Assembly: GCA_052170555.1 (NCBI GenBank)
Contig: JBQNAI010000002.1
Span: forward strand, 1 to 64,000
Length of the DNA: 64,000 bases
Source of the DNA: Scybalousia_A sp052170555
GTDB taxonomy: Bacteria > Bacteroidota > Bacteroidia > Bacteroidales > P3
Reading direction: 5' to 3'
Positions 27,581-38,900 of the stretch are shown here, piece after piece. Both the position numbers and the translations under genes were made by a program. The first letter of the stretch is position 1, and each line of letters opens with the position of its first letter. The notes beneath the pieces are model-generated. The model was not told the origin of the DNA and searched no databases. It was given only the letters and a program-made list of their open reading frames with translations.

Positions 27581-28492
27581 TTACAATTTTTCTATACCAC
27601 CAGTTTCAACATTTACAACGTCCATTCCTTGTATTACTTGTAATTGCTCTTCTCCTCTTAGATAATTAAGATTATGATTTTTGTTGCGACTCTGTCTACA
27701 TAAGGTTTGTTGAAATGCCTGTTCAACAGATTGCTCTTTAATTTTATCATTTAAAAGATCCTTTCTTACAAAAAAAGCATTGGTACCAGCAGTACAACAA
27801 CCTACCAATGCATAACCCTTAATATTTGCTTCAATCGTCAATGCTTTCAATGATGCACCAAAATATAAATTACTATAATGAGCTTTTGTTCTGTAAAAAT
27901 ATCTATCATAAGGAATTGTAATTGCTCTTTTTTCTCCGAATAAGGCATTATATTCTACGATAAGTATATCAGGATTAAAGTAAGCGAAGTCCATATTTTT
28001 CATTACCCAGTAATCATTGCCATCTATATCTATGGAAATCAGCCCAATACCCCCCCCTACAGCCAATTTACTTTCCTTCATCAGGGGATTGATATTGTCT
28101 TTGTCAATAAAAGCAGCTTTTACTTGCAAGTCGTACTGCCAGAACCAATAATTATTCTTTACTGCATTTATGTTTTTCTGACTTCCATCTATAATATACC
28201 CTCTCCAATTATTGTTCATCATAAGAAATCGCGTATTAGACTCATGATAGTTTTCTACCCCAAACTCAATAAATGTTTTATTTTTAATATCTATATTTTT
28301 TATGAGATACTGTATGATACCATCTTCTCCTCTTTGCGAAAATATTTTAAATTCGTAATCATGAATATCTTCACTGTCTATTAAAGTTTGTTGCATACAC
28401 AATACTTTTCCTTGAGACAGCATAATAGCTTCATGTCTAATATCAATAAATTGCCGAAATTTATTAAAAAGTTTATTTTTCATTTTTCCCAA
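27581..28492 (-). CDS. FkbM-like SAM-dependent methyltransferase
   Basis: A predicted 303-residue cytosolic protein with a class I methyltransferase-like core: FIEFGVENYHESNTR (motif I, near residue 93), GYIIDGS (acidic residue of motif II), ISIDIDGNDYWV and PDILIVEYNA. The IDIDGxDY and IVEYN segments are characteristic of FkbM-related proteins found in glycan loci. Substrate unknown. The start could also be the Met at residue 4. A promoter-like TTTG (28539-28542), 21 bases, then TAATTTTG (28510-28517) lies upstream on the minus strand. Confidence 0.65.
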   Translation of the reverse strand: MGKMKNKLFNKFRQFIDIRHEAIMLSQGKVLCMQQTLIDSEDIHDYEFKIFSQRGEDGIIQYLIKNIDIKNKTFIEFGVENYHESNTRFLMMNNNWRGYIIDGSQKNINAVKNNYWFWQYDLQVKAAFIDKDNINPLMKESKLAVGGGIGLISIDIDGNDYWVMKNMDFAYFNPDILIVEYNALFGEKRAITIPYDRYFYRTKAHYSNLYFGASLKALTIEANIKGYALVGCCTAGTNAFFVRKDLLNDKIKEQSVEQAFQQTLCRQSRNKNHNLNYLRGEEQLQVIQGMDVVNVETGGIEKL

Positions 28493-29226
28493 TGTTTTAC
28501 TTTACATTGCAAAATTACAAAAAACTATTAGTTCCAAACAAATAAGTATTTTAAAGCATCTTAAAAAAAGTAACATTCATTAAAACCTAACTATCTTTCA
28601 GATTTATATTTATCCTTCCCATACTTACAATTTTTTTTCTTATTTGTTCCTCACTCTTACAGATTTTAATATCACTTAACACATCCTCTTCGCCATGTTA
28701 TAAAAAATTTTCGTAGTAATAAATATTTTCACAAATATAGTATTTGTGAAAGCACCAAGAATATCATCTGATATTAATTTAATTAGATTAGTGAAAAGTT
28801 TAAGAATAAATAAAACAATTCTATGAAAAACACTTAAAGATAAAAGCGATGTTACCGATTAAATAGTAATTAACAATCCATAACACTAGAACAATCAACA
28901 AACAACCCCTAGAGGTCTCTTCCAGATTCGAACTGGAGTAAACGGTTTTGCAGACCGGCACCTAGCCACTCGGTCAAGAGACCTTTCCTATTTCCGTCTG
29001 CAAAGATACAATGTTTTTTTTAAATACAAAGTATTTTTTGCTAACTTTTAATTTTTTTTCATACTTATTTCTATTCTTTTCAAATATCTTCAATAAATAC
29101 GTATCCAAAAATAAAATAAATACTCAATTACTACTTTTTATAGCTTACTGACAAATAAACAAAATACTACAAAATAAAGAATATAAAAACAATATCAATA
29201 CATTAATATTGTTAAAGAGATTGGAA
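28493..29226. other. Intergenic region containing tRNA-Cys
   Basis: Apart from the tRNA gene at 28913-28983 and the promoter-like element at 28510-28542, this AT-rich spacer shows no gene or clear terminator. Confidence 0.5.
28913..28983 (-). tRNA. tRNA-Cys (anticodon GCA)
   Basis: The minus strand folds as a tRNA of 71 bases. The acceptor stem GGTCTCT pairs with AGAGACC plus discriminator T. The D-arm contains GAGTGGCTAGG, the anticodon arm is CGGTCTGCAAAACCG with GCA at 28949-28951, and the T-arm loop contains TTCGAAT. CCA is not encoded. Confidence 0.95.
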
Positions 29227-30441
29227 TTACCATAAAGTCCTATCATATTTACTAAGATTGTAATGTCTAAATCCATATTTCTCTGCATTTTCAAAATCTA
29301 TATGAGGATTTGTCTGTTCCCCCTGTTCATTGCGAAGTTCGTCCTTATTATTATCACCTGCATTAAGATTCTTCTGTGTTGTATTCATATTCTTTAATAG
29401 TTGAAATCTTTTTTGTATTGCCAGAATCTCATCACTTCTCTCTTGCAACAATTGTTTCTCTTTATTTTGTCTATGATTGTATACTCTTACTGAAATCAGT
29501 AATGTAAGCAACAATGTTATAATTGCAAGTAGCATTACAATATTTTCTACAAAAAAATAATTATACGAATCGTTCTTTACATTAATTCCTTTCATTAGTA
29601 GTACATTCCCTATAAACAAAATACCAAGAATCACTATAGGAAAAATATTAATTTTTTCTTTTGTATTTTCTTTGTTTGTTTCCTGATATACTCCTCTGTA
29701 CTTTCTAATAAATGGATAACACATAAAAACTGTTATCATTAGCATCATTAAAATAAGACTCCATATTTCATTCTTATAGAAAGATGGAACGTTCCATATG
29801 GTTAGAACAACACATCCAATAAGAGAAGGAAGAAATATATTAGAAGACAAATTACTAAAACGATCCTTTATATAGGGATTGAACAAAAACTTGATTTCAT
29901 GCGACATCATAATAAACAAACATGATACTGTGATAAGAGAGAGTAGAATTATTAAATATCTACCCCATACCATAGGATAAGTCAGCCCAATAGCATCAGT
30001 AATAAGGTTCAAAGAAAAAAGATTAAAGCAAAGTCCAAAAATCAGATTTCCTCCTACTCTAATTATGGAACAAACAATAATCCAAAACAGTAATCTACGA
30101 ATATTCAATCTATCAGTATTCCACTTGATAAGAAAAAGTAGAGCTACAAATACTAAAATCACAATTATCAATAACGGAGTAAAGAAGATATTATATACAT
30201 TATTTTCAAAAGATAACAACCCTGCATTAAGCTCTGTATTACCAATTGTATTGAAATCAATAAAACTATTATAAACCACCATTCCCTGCCCTATAGAAAA
30301 AGCAGGTAAAATAGTAAAAATTTGGAATACCCAAAAAACTATCAACCAGGCTATAACAAACAATACAGAGCTATTAATCATCGCCTGTACATCTATGTTT
30401 GCATTCCTTATCTCGTGTATCAAAATTTTAATATCATTCAT
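29227..30441 (-). CDS. Multi-pass membrane protein of unknown function
   Basis: A 404-residue protein with about nine hydrophobic helices (first near residues 25-48, last near 300-320), then a charged cytosolic tail (about 325-404) with a coiled-coil-like segment (KEKQLLQERSDEILAIQKRFQLL) and an Asn-rich end. No catalytic motif or family recognised. It follows the small protein at 30451 by 9 bases in the S46 peptidase-pheT operon, which suggests co-expression rather than function. Confidence 0.6.
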   Translation of the reverse strand: MNDIKILIHEIRNANIDVQAMINSSVLFVIAWLIVFWVFQIFTILPAFSIGQGMVVYNSFIDFNTIGNTELNAGLLSFENNVYNIFFTPLLIIVILVFVALLFLIKWNTDRLNIRRLLFWIIVCSIIRVGGNLIFGLCFNLFSLNLITDAIGLTYPMVWGRYLIILLSLITVSCLFIMMSHEIKFLFNPYIKDRFSNLSSNIFLPSLIGCVVLTIWNVPSFYKNEIWSLILMMLMITVFMCYPFIRKYRGVYQETNKENTKEKINIFPIVILGILFIGNVLLMKGINVKNDSYNYFFVENIVMLLAIITLLLTLLISVRVYNHRQNKEKQLLQERSDEILAIQKRFQLLKNMNTTQKNLNAGDNNKDELRNEQGEQTNPHIDFENAEKYGFRHYNLSKYDRTLW

Positions 30442-30450
30442 CTTTACTTT

Positions 30451-30876
30451 CTAAAACTTACTATAAAATGACCATGTATTATTTCTTTCTTGTAAATCCT
30501 GTATCTTCTGAACTTCATTTGCAATAAGTACAAATACTTCTAGATTGTTTTTTCGCAACCACCTAATACCATCTATATCTTTTCTACAAGCTGACGTAAA
30601 ATAAATAAGGAAATCATCATTAGTATCATTTATCCATTTTTGTGCTTCAACATGCCCATCTACCGCTATGGTAACAATTGCTATTGTTTTGAAACTATTA
30701 TCAAATAACCAATGCAATGCTTGTTCGTCTCCTCTAACAACATTGCTCCATGCAGCCAATTCTGGATAGCCATTGTTAAGCAGGTATTTGAAGAATTTTT
30801 TTTCTCCTTTAAGTGCTTGCAATAAAGCCATCAATATCTTTATATCATAGTGCAAAAAACTTTTCATCAGTAGCAA
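30451..30876 (-). CDS. Small repeat protein downstream of pheT
   Basis: A predicted cytosolic protein of 141 residues (or 126 from ATG 30831). It contains three to four degenerate units of about 30 residues with the pattern W/F-L-x-x-(N/S)-x-(Y/F)-x-E/T-(L/I)-A, for example KYLLNNGYPELAAWSNVVRG and HWLFDNSFKTIAIVTIAVDG, suggesting helical repeats. Similar small proteins of unknown function are common in Bacteroides. It lies 7 bases after the pheT stop codon and is translated from the same mRNA in all likelihood. Confidence 0.65.
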   Translation of the reverse strand: MLLMKSFLHYDIKILMALLQALKGEKKFFKYLLNNGYPELAAWSNVVRGDEQALHWLFDNSFKTIAIVTIAVDGHVEAQKWINDTNDDFLIYFTSACRKDIDGIRWLRKNNLEVFVLIANEVQKIQDLQERNNTWSFYSKF

Positions 30877-30883
30877 TCAAACT

Positions 30884-33340
30884 CTATCTTAATTTAGCTC
30901 CACACTTAATTTCTAAATTTTTTATAATTTTATTAACAATAATTTCTATTTGTTTATCTGTGAGTGTTTTTTGTTCATCTTGCAGTATAATACTAATTGC
31001 ATATTGCTTTTTCCCTAATTCTTGTAATTTAGTATACTCATCGAACAGTGAAACTTTCTTTATAAGTTTCTTATCACATTCTTTAACTGCCTGCTCTATG
31101 GAAGCAAAAGTCATATTTTTATCTATAACCAAAGCTAAATCTCTTTTGACAGAAGGAAATTTAGGTATGTTTTCATAAACTATCTCTTGTTTGGGTATCA
31201 TCTTAATTATAGTATCCCAATTCAAATCAGCATAGAATACTTGCTGCTTTACACCAAACTTTTTTCTTAATTCATCCGTTACATCTCCCAATACAGCTAT
31301 CTCTTTCTTACTCGTTTTACTAACGAGAGCAAGTCCCTGTGACAAATATGTAACATCACTATTCTGTTGTATAATCTCATCTGTATCAATCCTCAAACGT
31401 TGTAAAATCATCAATACAATATTTTTTAAATAGAAAAAATCGGCATCCAAAGATTTGCCCTGCCAAGAAGGATTGCTCAACTTACCTGAAACGAACAAAG
31501 ACAAATGTTTTTCTTCTTTGAAACGTTTATCAACAGATACATTGTTGGGAATACCAATATTTTTTTGATAGCAGTTACCAAATTCAAAAGTTTTTAAATT
31601 TGTTATTTTACGATTGATATTGAATGCAAGAACTTCCAATCCCGAATATAGGAGACTCTGTCGCATAACATCTAAATCTGTAGACAAAGCATTCAGAATT
31701 CTTACACATTTCTCCATAGGATAGTCTTCATTATTTTCGTAATAACTTCCGACAGTTAAGGAATTATTCATTGTTTCATTAAATCCATTTGCTGCCAAGA
31801 AAGATGTAATAACATATTGTATCTTTTCCTTATCTGGTTTAGAGGTATAAGATAAAGAAGATTTTATGCCATCTGGAAACTCAATATTATTATACCCATA
31901 GATTCTCAATATTTCTTCCGTTAAATCACAGGGACGAGTAATGTCTACTTTATTTGTTGGAACATGAGCTACCAAATGTGTTTCGTCAAAAACAGAAATC
32001 TCAATATTTAGCCCGTCAAGTATTTCTTTGATTTTTTCTCTCTCTATTCTCTTCCCTACAAGTGTATCAAGGTAAGACAAAGATAAATCAACAATATGTC
32101 TTTCTACCTTTGTAGGGTAAACATCTTTGATTTCACTGCTAATGACTCCTCCTGCTAATTCTTTAATCAGTAATGCTGCTCGCTTCAATGCATATACAGT
32201 TATATTAGGATCTGCTCCTCTTTCATATCTAAATGATGCATCCGTACTTAATTGGTGATATTTTGCTGCTTTACGGATAATTACAGGGTGGAAATAAGCA
32301 CTCTCTAAAAATATATCTGTTGTTGTAGTGATTACTCCCGAATCCTTTCCTCCAAGTATGCCCGCTAAACACATAGGTTCGCTTTGATTACAAACCATAG
32401 CTTCTTTACCATTCAATTTTCGTTCTATCCCATCAAGTGTTACAAATTTTGTCCCCTCTGATAGAGTTTTCACACTGATCTGATTTCCTTTGATTTTATC
32501 CAAATCAAAAGCATGCAAAGGTTGTCCTGTCTCCATCAAGACAAAGTTTGTAACATCTACAATATTGTTAACGCTCCTTATACCAATAGAAGCTAATCGC
32601 TCCTTTAACCATTTGGGCGATTCTTTCACCTCAACATTTGATATAATCAATCCTGAATATCTACCACACAAATCTTTATCTATATTGATGGTCACGTCCT
32701 TATTTTGATTATCTATTTTAAAATCATCAACAGGAGGAATCAACAAATTCAAATTTTCTCCTTTTTGAGAATTAAGTATTGCCACCAGGTCTCTACCAAT
32801 TCCCAAATGAGAGGCAGCATCTGACCTATTCGCAGTCAATCCTATCTCTAGGATAGTATCTTCTTCCAAATGAAAATATTCTTTTGCTGAAGTCCCTGGC
32901 TTTCCTGAAGGTAAAACCATTATTCCATCGTGGTTATTACTGAATTGTAACTCTTTTTCAGAACAAATCATACCTTCGGAAACTTCACCTCTGAGTTTAG
33001 ATTTTTTTATCTCAAAACAGTCTTCTCCATCATACACTTTAGCCCCAACAGTTGCCACCACCACTGTTTGCCCTATTGCAACATTAGAAGCTCCACAAAC
33101 AATATGCAATGGTTCTGACTGACCAATATCTACGGTTGTTATATGAAGATGATCGCTATTATGATGTTTTTCACATGTCAAAACTTTGCCAATAACATAC
33201 TTGTCTAACCCCCCTTTTATACTCTCTATCTTTTCTATCCCTTCTACTTCCAATCCCGAGAACGTTAATATATCAGCGATTTCTTCTGCATTATATTTTG
33301 TGGGTACGTATTGCCTAAGCCAATTATATGATATTTTCAT
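30884..33340 (-). CDS. pheT: Phenylalanyl-tRNA synthetase beta subunit
   Basis: Charges tRNA-Phe together with the alpha subunit (not in the window). The 818 residues carry the expected domain order: the N-terminal core MKISYNWLRQYV, a tRNA-binding OB domain (about 40-150; CGASNVAIGQTVVVA), the B3/B4 editing region (about 210-390), B5 (about 405-480), the catalytic-like core (about 480-690) and the C-terminal ferredoxin-fold anticodon-binding domain starting near FPSVKRDLALVID. It starts 13 bases after the end of the S46 peptidase gene. Confidence 0.97.
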   Translation of the reverse strand: MKISYNWLRQYVPTKYNAEEIADILTFSGLEVEGIEKIESIKGGLDKYVIGKVLTCEKHHNSDHLHITTVDIGQSEPLHIVCGASNVAIGQTVVVATVGAKVYDGEDCFEIKKSKLRGEVSEGMICSEKELQFSNNHDGIMVLPSGKPGTSAKEYFHLEEDTILEIGLTANRSDAASHLGIGRDLVAILNSQKGENLNLLIPPVDDFKIDNQNKDVTINIDKDLCGRYSGLIISNVEVKESPKWLKERLASIGIRSVNNIVDVTNFVLMETGQPLHAFDLDKIKGNQISVKTLSEGTKFVTLDGIERKLNGKEAMVCNQSEPMCLAGILGGKDSGVITTTTDIFLESAYFHPVIIRKAAKYHQLSTDASFRYERGADPNITVYALKRAALLIKELAGGVISSEIKDVYPTKVERHIVDLSLSYLDTLVGKRIEREKIKEILDGLNIEISVFDETHLVAHVPTNKVDITRPCDLTEEILRIYGYNNIEFPDGIKSSLSYTSKPDKEKIQYVITSFLAANGFNETMNNSLTVGSYYENNEDYPMEKCVRILNALSTDLDVMRQSLLYSGLEVLAFNINRKITNLKTFEFGNCYQKNIGIPNNVSVDKRFKEEKHLSLFVSGKLSNPSWQGKSLDADFFYLKNIVLMILQRLRIDTDEIIQQNSDVTYLSQGLALVSKTSKKEIAVLGDVTDELRKKFGVKQQVFYADLNWDTIIKMIPKQEIVYENIPKFPSVKRDLALVIDKNMTFASIEQAVKECDKKLIKKVSLFDEYTKLQELGKKQYAISIILQDEQKTLTDKQIEIIVNKIIKNLEIKCGAKLR

Positions 33341-33353
33341 TTGTACACTAATT

Positions 33354-35489
33354 CTATTTGATTATTTTCAATTCTTCTATCAAATTTTTTGCTTCTAAAT
33401 ATTTATCAATTATCAATAAACAATAACGAACATCTAATGTAATATTACGACATAGATCTTTATCGTAAAGAATATCAGACATCGTACCTTCCCAATTCCT
33501 ATCAAAATTCAGACCTATCAGATTCCCATCAGCATCCATAACAGGAGAACCACTATTTCCTCCCGTAGTATGATTGGTCGCAATAAACGCTACCCTATCT
33601 CCATAAGGAGACATTTCATTATTGTAATATATATCCTTCAATTTCTTTTCAACTACATAGTCATAAACATTAGGATCTTCTTTTTCCATAATACCAGCTA
33701 TGGTAGTGTAATGTCTATAATTAACACCATCTTTAGGTTTGAAAGGAGCAATATTCCCATAAGTAACTCTCAAAGTCAAATTTGCATCAGGGAAGATGCC
33801 ATCATTCATAGATACATCCTCACTTTTCTTATTATCTTTATAGGATGCAAGGTAATGTGCAGTATTGATTCTATACAAACTATCCAAGATGATATTATTT
33901 TCTTTGAGTTTAGGTACAGTAATATTAATATATTCTCCCCATATAGGGGAAAGCAACTCTATTGCAAGATCATTAATTATCTTCTTAACTTTTCTACGCG
34001 AATAATTTTTCAATAGTTTTTGCATTTTTGACGGGTGAGTCAATATGCTTTTTTCGTAAATATCAGCAAAATAATTTTCAACTGGAATTGTATTTATCTT
34101 ATCTCTAAGAAAGAGATAGTTATCTTTTGCAAAATCATTGTAAAATATTGTCATAGTCCGGACAAATATGGCACTATCCACCTTCCTATGGGCAATAAAA
34201 TCATTACTATAATATTCATCTAAATCATTGATTAGATTATCAATCTCTGTTGTTAGAACGATATCAGCGACAGAATCATTGATAGATAAATCTATTAACG
34301 ATAACAATCGTTTCGCTTGTGTCATAAAATCACTCGCAAGAACAGCTTCACTCATATAGAGTTGTTCCATCTTACTGTTGCGATTATTATCATATATTTT
34401 TTTAAATAGAGGCATAAGAGGATTATCTTTTTCTTGCTCTTGCTTCTTCACTATGGCATTAAGTAACTTAAGTCCTTTTACTTCCCCTTGCCATTTTTTC
34501 CATCCATTAGCTATAGAGGCCACATCGGAAGCGTAACGTAAACGTTTAGCAGGAGATTCTTCCTGTGCCATTTTATAAACATTTAATATTTCCGTTCGCA
34601 ATTTTATTCTTGTTGGATCTTCCAAATTTTGCACATCTTCCACAGCGTAAGAAGTCAAGAACTGTCGCGTAGTCCCAGGATAACCCATAACAAAGGTAAA
34701 ATCTCCTTCCTGTTTGTCTTTTAAAGAAATATTTAAAAACTTTTTAGGACGATAGGGCTTATTATTTTTATTATATTCTGAAGGTTCATTATTATCATCT
34801 GCATATACACGAAACACCGAGAAATCTCCAGTGTGACGAGGCCACATCCAATTATCCGTATCTCCGCCAAATTTACCTATATTGGATGGAGGAGCAGCAA
34901 CAAGTCTAACGTCTTTATATATTTTATTCACATAAAGCATATACTGATTCCCGTAGTACAGAGGCTTTATATAAGCATCTAGGTTTGTACCTTGTGTTAC
35001 ACGTTCCGTTATACTCTTAATATTTTCAGAAATTTTAACAAACCTTTTTTTTTCACTCATAGAAGAAGAAACACCTTGCAGAACTTCATTAGTAACATCT
35101 TTCATGTACTGTAATAAGGTAACCGTCAGTCCGGGACACGGTAACTCCTCTGTAAGTGAATATGCAGCAAATCCATTTGTCAAATAGTCATGATCAACTG
35201 TAGAATGTCGGACAATTTCTCCGTAACCACAATGGTGATTAGTAAATAAAAGTCCTTTTTCACTTACGAATTCTCCCGTACAACCTCTTCCAAACAGTAC
35301 AACTGCATCTTTAATACTCGCATTATCTTCATCATAAATTTCTTTTGTAGAAATTCGCAATCCTTTGGATTGCATATCTTTTTGATTATACTGCAAATAT
35401 AACGGCAACCACATGCCACCTTGAGATATTGCCACATCATAGCTACAAAATGCCAAAAACATGAAAATAAATACTATAACCCTTCGCAT
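33354..35489 (-). CDS. S46 dipeptidyl peptidase, DPP11-like
   Basis: Exported dipeptidyl peptidase that removes dipeptides from oligopeptides in the periplasm. The chosen start (ATG 35489, MRRVIVFIFMFLAF) gives a clean signal peptide and a 711-residue protein; 42 more bases are open upstream. The catalytic histidine is in TNHHCGYGE (about residue 86), the aspartate in HTGDFSVFRVY, and the serine in GGNSGSPV (about residue 645). Downstream the motif LNFDRNWEG has Arg at the position that gives DPP11 its Asp/Glu specificity, whereas DPP7 has Gly there (established for Porphyromonas enzymes). A TATCTTTG -7-like box lies at 35521-35528. It leads the operon with pheT. Confidence 0.9.
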   Translation of the reverse strand: MRRVIVFIFMFLAFCSYDVAISQGGMWLPLYLQYNQKDMQSKGLRISTKEIYDEDNASIKDAVVLFGRGCTGEFVSEKGLLFTNHHCGYGEIVRHSTVDHDYLTNGFAAYSLTEELPCPGLTVTLLQYMKDVTNEVLQGVSSSMSEKKRFVKISENIKSITERVTQGTNLDAYIKPLYYGNQYMLYVNKIYKDVRLVAAPPSNIGKFGGDTDNWMWPRHTGDFSVFRVYADDNNEPSEYNKNNKPYRPKKFLNISLKDKQEGDFTFVMGYPGTTRQFLTSYAVEDVQNLEDPTRIKLRTEILNVYKMAQEESPAKRLRYASDVASIANGWKKWQGEVKGLKLLNAIVKKQEQEKDNPLMPLFKKIYDNNRNSKMEQLYMSEAVLASDFMTQAKRLLSLIDLSINDSVADIVLTTEIDNLINDLDEYYSNDFIAHRKVDSAIFVRTMTIFYNDFAKDNYLFLRDKINTIPVENYFADIYEKSILTHPSKMQKLLKNYSRRKVKKIINDLAIELLSPIWGEYINITVPKLKENNIILDSLYRINTAHYLASYKDNKKSEDVSMNDGIFPDANLTLRVTYGNIAPFKPKDGVNYRHYTTIAGIMEKEDPNVYDYVVEKKLKDIYYNNEMSPYGDRVAFIATNHTTGGNSGSPVMDADGNLIGLNFDRNWEGTMSDILYDKDLCRNITLDVRYCLLIIDKYLEAKNLIEELKIIK

Positions 35490-35861
35490 AAAAACATTTT
35501 TTTTCTTATAAAACATCTTGCAAAGATACAAAAATTATATAAAATAAAAAATGATCTATGTTTAAAATTTTCTATTCGTTATGTTTTGCTTTTGCACAAC
35601 TAATCATTTTATTGCCTTTCTTAACTTCGAATATTTATTGTCTGACATCGATAATTTATTGTCACAAATTATTTTGTTTGTATCACGTTTAATTATAACA
35701 ATGTTCTATTTTGAAATAACAATTTCTGTGTAAAAAGTATTCTTTTATATTCACAAAATGGTAGTCACCATAGGAAACTTCACAAAGTTCTACTATATAG
35801 TAAAGATATCCATAATATGATAAGTATGTTGTAATAAAAAATAATAACATATAAAATATCT

Positions 35862-35891
35862 AAAAAAATGGCGGGAGTAAATCCCGCCATT
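35862..35891 (-). terminator. Rho-independent terminator of the giant T9SS gene
   Basis: A perfect 10-bp GC-rich stem (AATGGCGGGA at 35867-35876 with TCCCGCCATT at 35882-35891, 5-base loop) is followed on the minus strand by seven T. It lies 70 bases downstream of the stop codon of the 2580-residue protein gene. The remaining spacer up to the S46 gene (35490-35860) shows no other gene. Confidence 0.92.
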
Positions 35892-35960
35892 ACAAATAAG
35901 ATTAAAAAATATTAAATAATATTAATGATAAGTGATATAAAACACTATCGTATAATTTAA

Positions 35961-38900
35961 TTATTTTTTAATAAGTGTCTGAGTACGCATAACATCTTCA
36001 CTCATTATTCTGATATAATAAACACCAGCAGGCAAATTATCAGTATGAATAGTCATATATTCCTGATCGACAGCATAAACTGTGTTCAAAATAACCCTAC
36101 CATTAATATCAGATACCATAACCTGAGCATCAGAGGTCAAACCACTCACTTTCAAAGTTGCATCATCTGTTGTTGGATTAGGGTATGTAGTTACAGTCAG
36201 CATTTTGTCAACATCAATCAAGCCGTTAGCTTTGGTTTTAAATGTTTTAACTAAACCTTGTATCGTCTTTCCTTGATTTGTCTGAACATATGCCATAAAA
36301 TCGTAAGAAGTATTAGCTGTCAATCCTGAAATTTCCTTAGACATAAGTCCCGATGCCGTAATGTCCGCTGTAACATCATCTGTCCAAGTAGTTGCATCAG
36401 TCTTTCTATATTTGAATCCTGATTTGGTTATCTCATTACCTTTCTTGTCAACAGTAGCATTCAATATTGCCGTTGTTTGTGTAGCAGTAGCCTCACCGGT
36501 TATTACCACAGGATCTTCAGTCGGTTGAACTTGCTCAGAAGTTTTAACTGTCGAAGAAAGCCATTCAGAAACAGTTTGACCACAATTGGAACGTACTTGA
36601 ACATTGTAAGTGGTATTAGGATTCAAATTCAAGAAAGTATAAGTTGTCTGTGTAGTATTCTGAACAGGTCCATTATTAATCTGAACATCATAAGATGCCA
36701 CTGTACCTACCCAAGACATTGTTATGCTATTGGAAGAAGGCACTACTGATAAACCAGTAGGTTTAGTACAATCAGGTGTAGTTTCTTCATCTGTTGTGAA
36801 GTTCACTGTTACCCATTCTGAGAATTGGTTATTATCACATTTTGCACGCACCTTGGCAACATAAGAAGTGTTAGCAGTCAAATTAGTAAAGGTCTTAGTT
36901 GTTGCAACAACAGTTTCTGCTGCATTATCACCTAGCTGAACCTCATAAGATGTAGCATTGCCATTCCAAGTGATAGTTGCCGTAGTTTGAGTTTTCGCAC
37001 CAACGACCAAATTAGTAGGAGCAACACATAGATCAGGAGTTCCGCCTCCGTTCTCATTGTTGAATATTTTCAGATTATCAACTTGTATGCCGTTTGCATA
37101 ACTGAAATAATTAGACCATTTGAAACACAACTGATATGTTGCGGATTTGTTCGGAAGAGTTATAGTATCTATTTCATTGGTAGAAACAGTTGTATAAGAC
37201 TTAAGTTCTGTCCATTCAACTGTATCAGACGCACGATATAGCACAGTCAAAGTATTTACCTGTCCAAATTCTTGGTCATCATCAGGTAATGTGTACGAAA
37301 ATCTAACAGCAGGAGTAGTAACTGCAGTCAAATTAAAAATAGGAGAAATTGCTTTACCATCCAAATCATTTTTGTATGAATGGTATAATTTGCCATTTAG
37401 AACCTTCCATTCACTTGCTCCCAATGTCCAACAATGCAATGCAAGAGTATCTGCAAAGGATTCTTCCCAAGGAGTTGTGTTTGTAACGACAATAGCGGTA
37501 CAATTTGTAGTGAATACAAAAATATTTGAAATAGGATTTTCTCCTCCTGTACACACACCTTCTATCTGAACCTCATAAGTGGATGAGGACGATAAGTTAG
37601 TCAAATTTGCTGTCGTTGTAGAAGAGTTAATTGATGTCCAATCATTCTCTCCTTTTATTCTATATTTAACTATCCAAGAAGTAACCGTACTTCCTTTTTG
37701 TGCCCAAGAAAGTGTTGCACTACTTTCAGTAACATCAGAAACGGCTATTTTGTTTGCCTTAGGACAAGTAGGTATAAGTTCTATTTTAACATCATCTACA
37801 TAAACAGAGTTTGGATTAAGTGGAGTTTTTAACACGATATATTTTCCATTTTCTTGATAAGAATTCAGTATAACCTCATACTGGGTAAAAACAGAACTTA
37901 GATTTATTGTATCCAATGCAACAAAAGTATCAATATCAGTAGGATCTGTCATTGCACCCACTATCAACTTGCCAGGAGATGTCCCACTAACTTTTGCATA
38001 CAAGGATAATTGTAAATCTTGTATATTAACAGTTTGTCCATCAAGAGGAGTCAATGCAATACAAGCCTGAGAGTAAGAACCAAAATATAAAGAAGAATCT
38101 CCACTATTAGCAACACTCTTAGTAGCAGATATGTTTCCTAGAATTTTTGTCCAGCACTGAGGATAATGAGTATAGCTTGTTCCCTGAGTATTACCAGATT
38201 CAAAATCCCAAGTCTTAGGTAAATCATCTAATGATATAGCGACACAGGTAGTTGTAAATGTCGCATAAGAATTTTCCGTCAAATTTTGATCAGCACAAAC
38301 ACCTGTTATAACCACTTCGTAAGTTGTTGTAGGAGAAAGTCCAGTCAAAGAATATGTGTTCCCTGTTATGCCTGTTTCGTCTTTTATGGTATCAGTTCCA
38401 CTTATAACCTTAATATTAAATGAAGAAGCATTAGATCCCCAAGAAATATCTGCACTCTCATTTGTAATATTACTTACAACAATATTTGTAGGTTCCGAAC
38501 AAGCAGGTTTTAAACAAACAACTAATGAATCTATAGCATAATAGTACCAAGAAGTTGATATAGTAGGATTATTATGACGGAAAGCCAAGTGAACATTCTG
38601 AACATTCGTTAATTGATCTGCAAATCCATCCAAATCTATTTTATGCAATATCCACGTTGTTTGTGTCTTAGGGAATGAAGTTAATACAACAAAGGTACTC
38701 GTGTCTGCAACATCTGTTACATAACCTAATTCCAAAGAACCAGAATTAGATGCACTCTCTGATTTGGCATAGAATGAAATTCTTAAATCTGTCAATGGAT
38801 TAGACAATTTAGGTAAAGCAACCATTGGTTGTTTGCAATTAGCAACATCCGATTTCAGCACAAGAGACTTAGCACCCGATACTTTGGAGTTAGAATTTGC

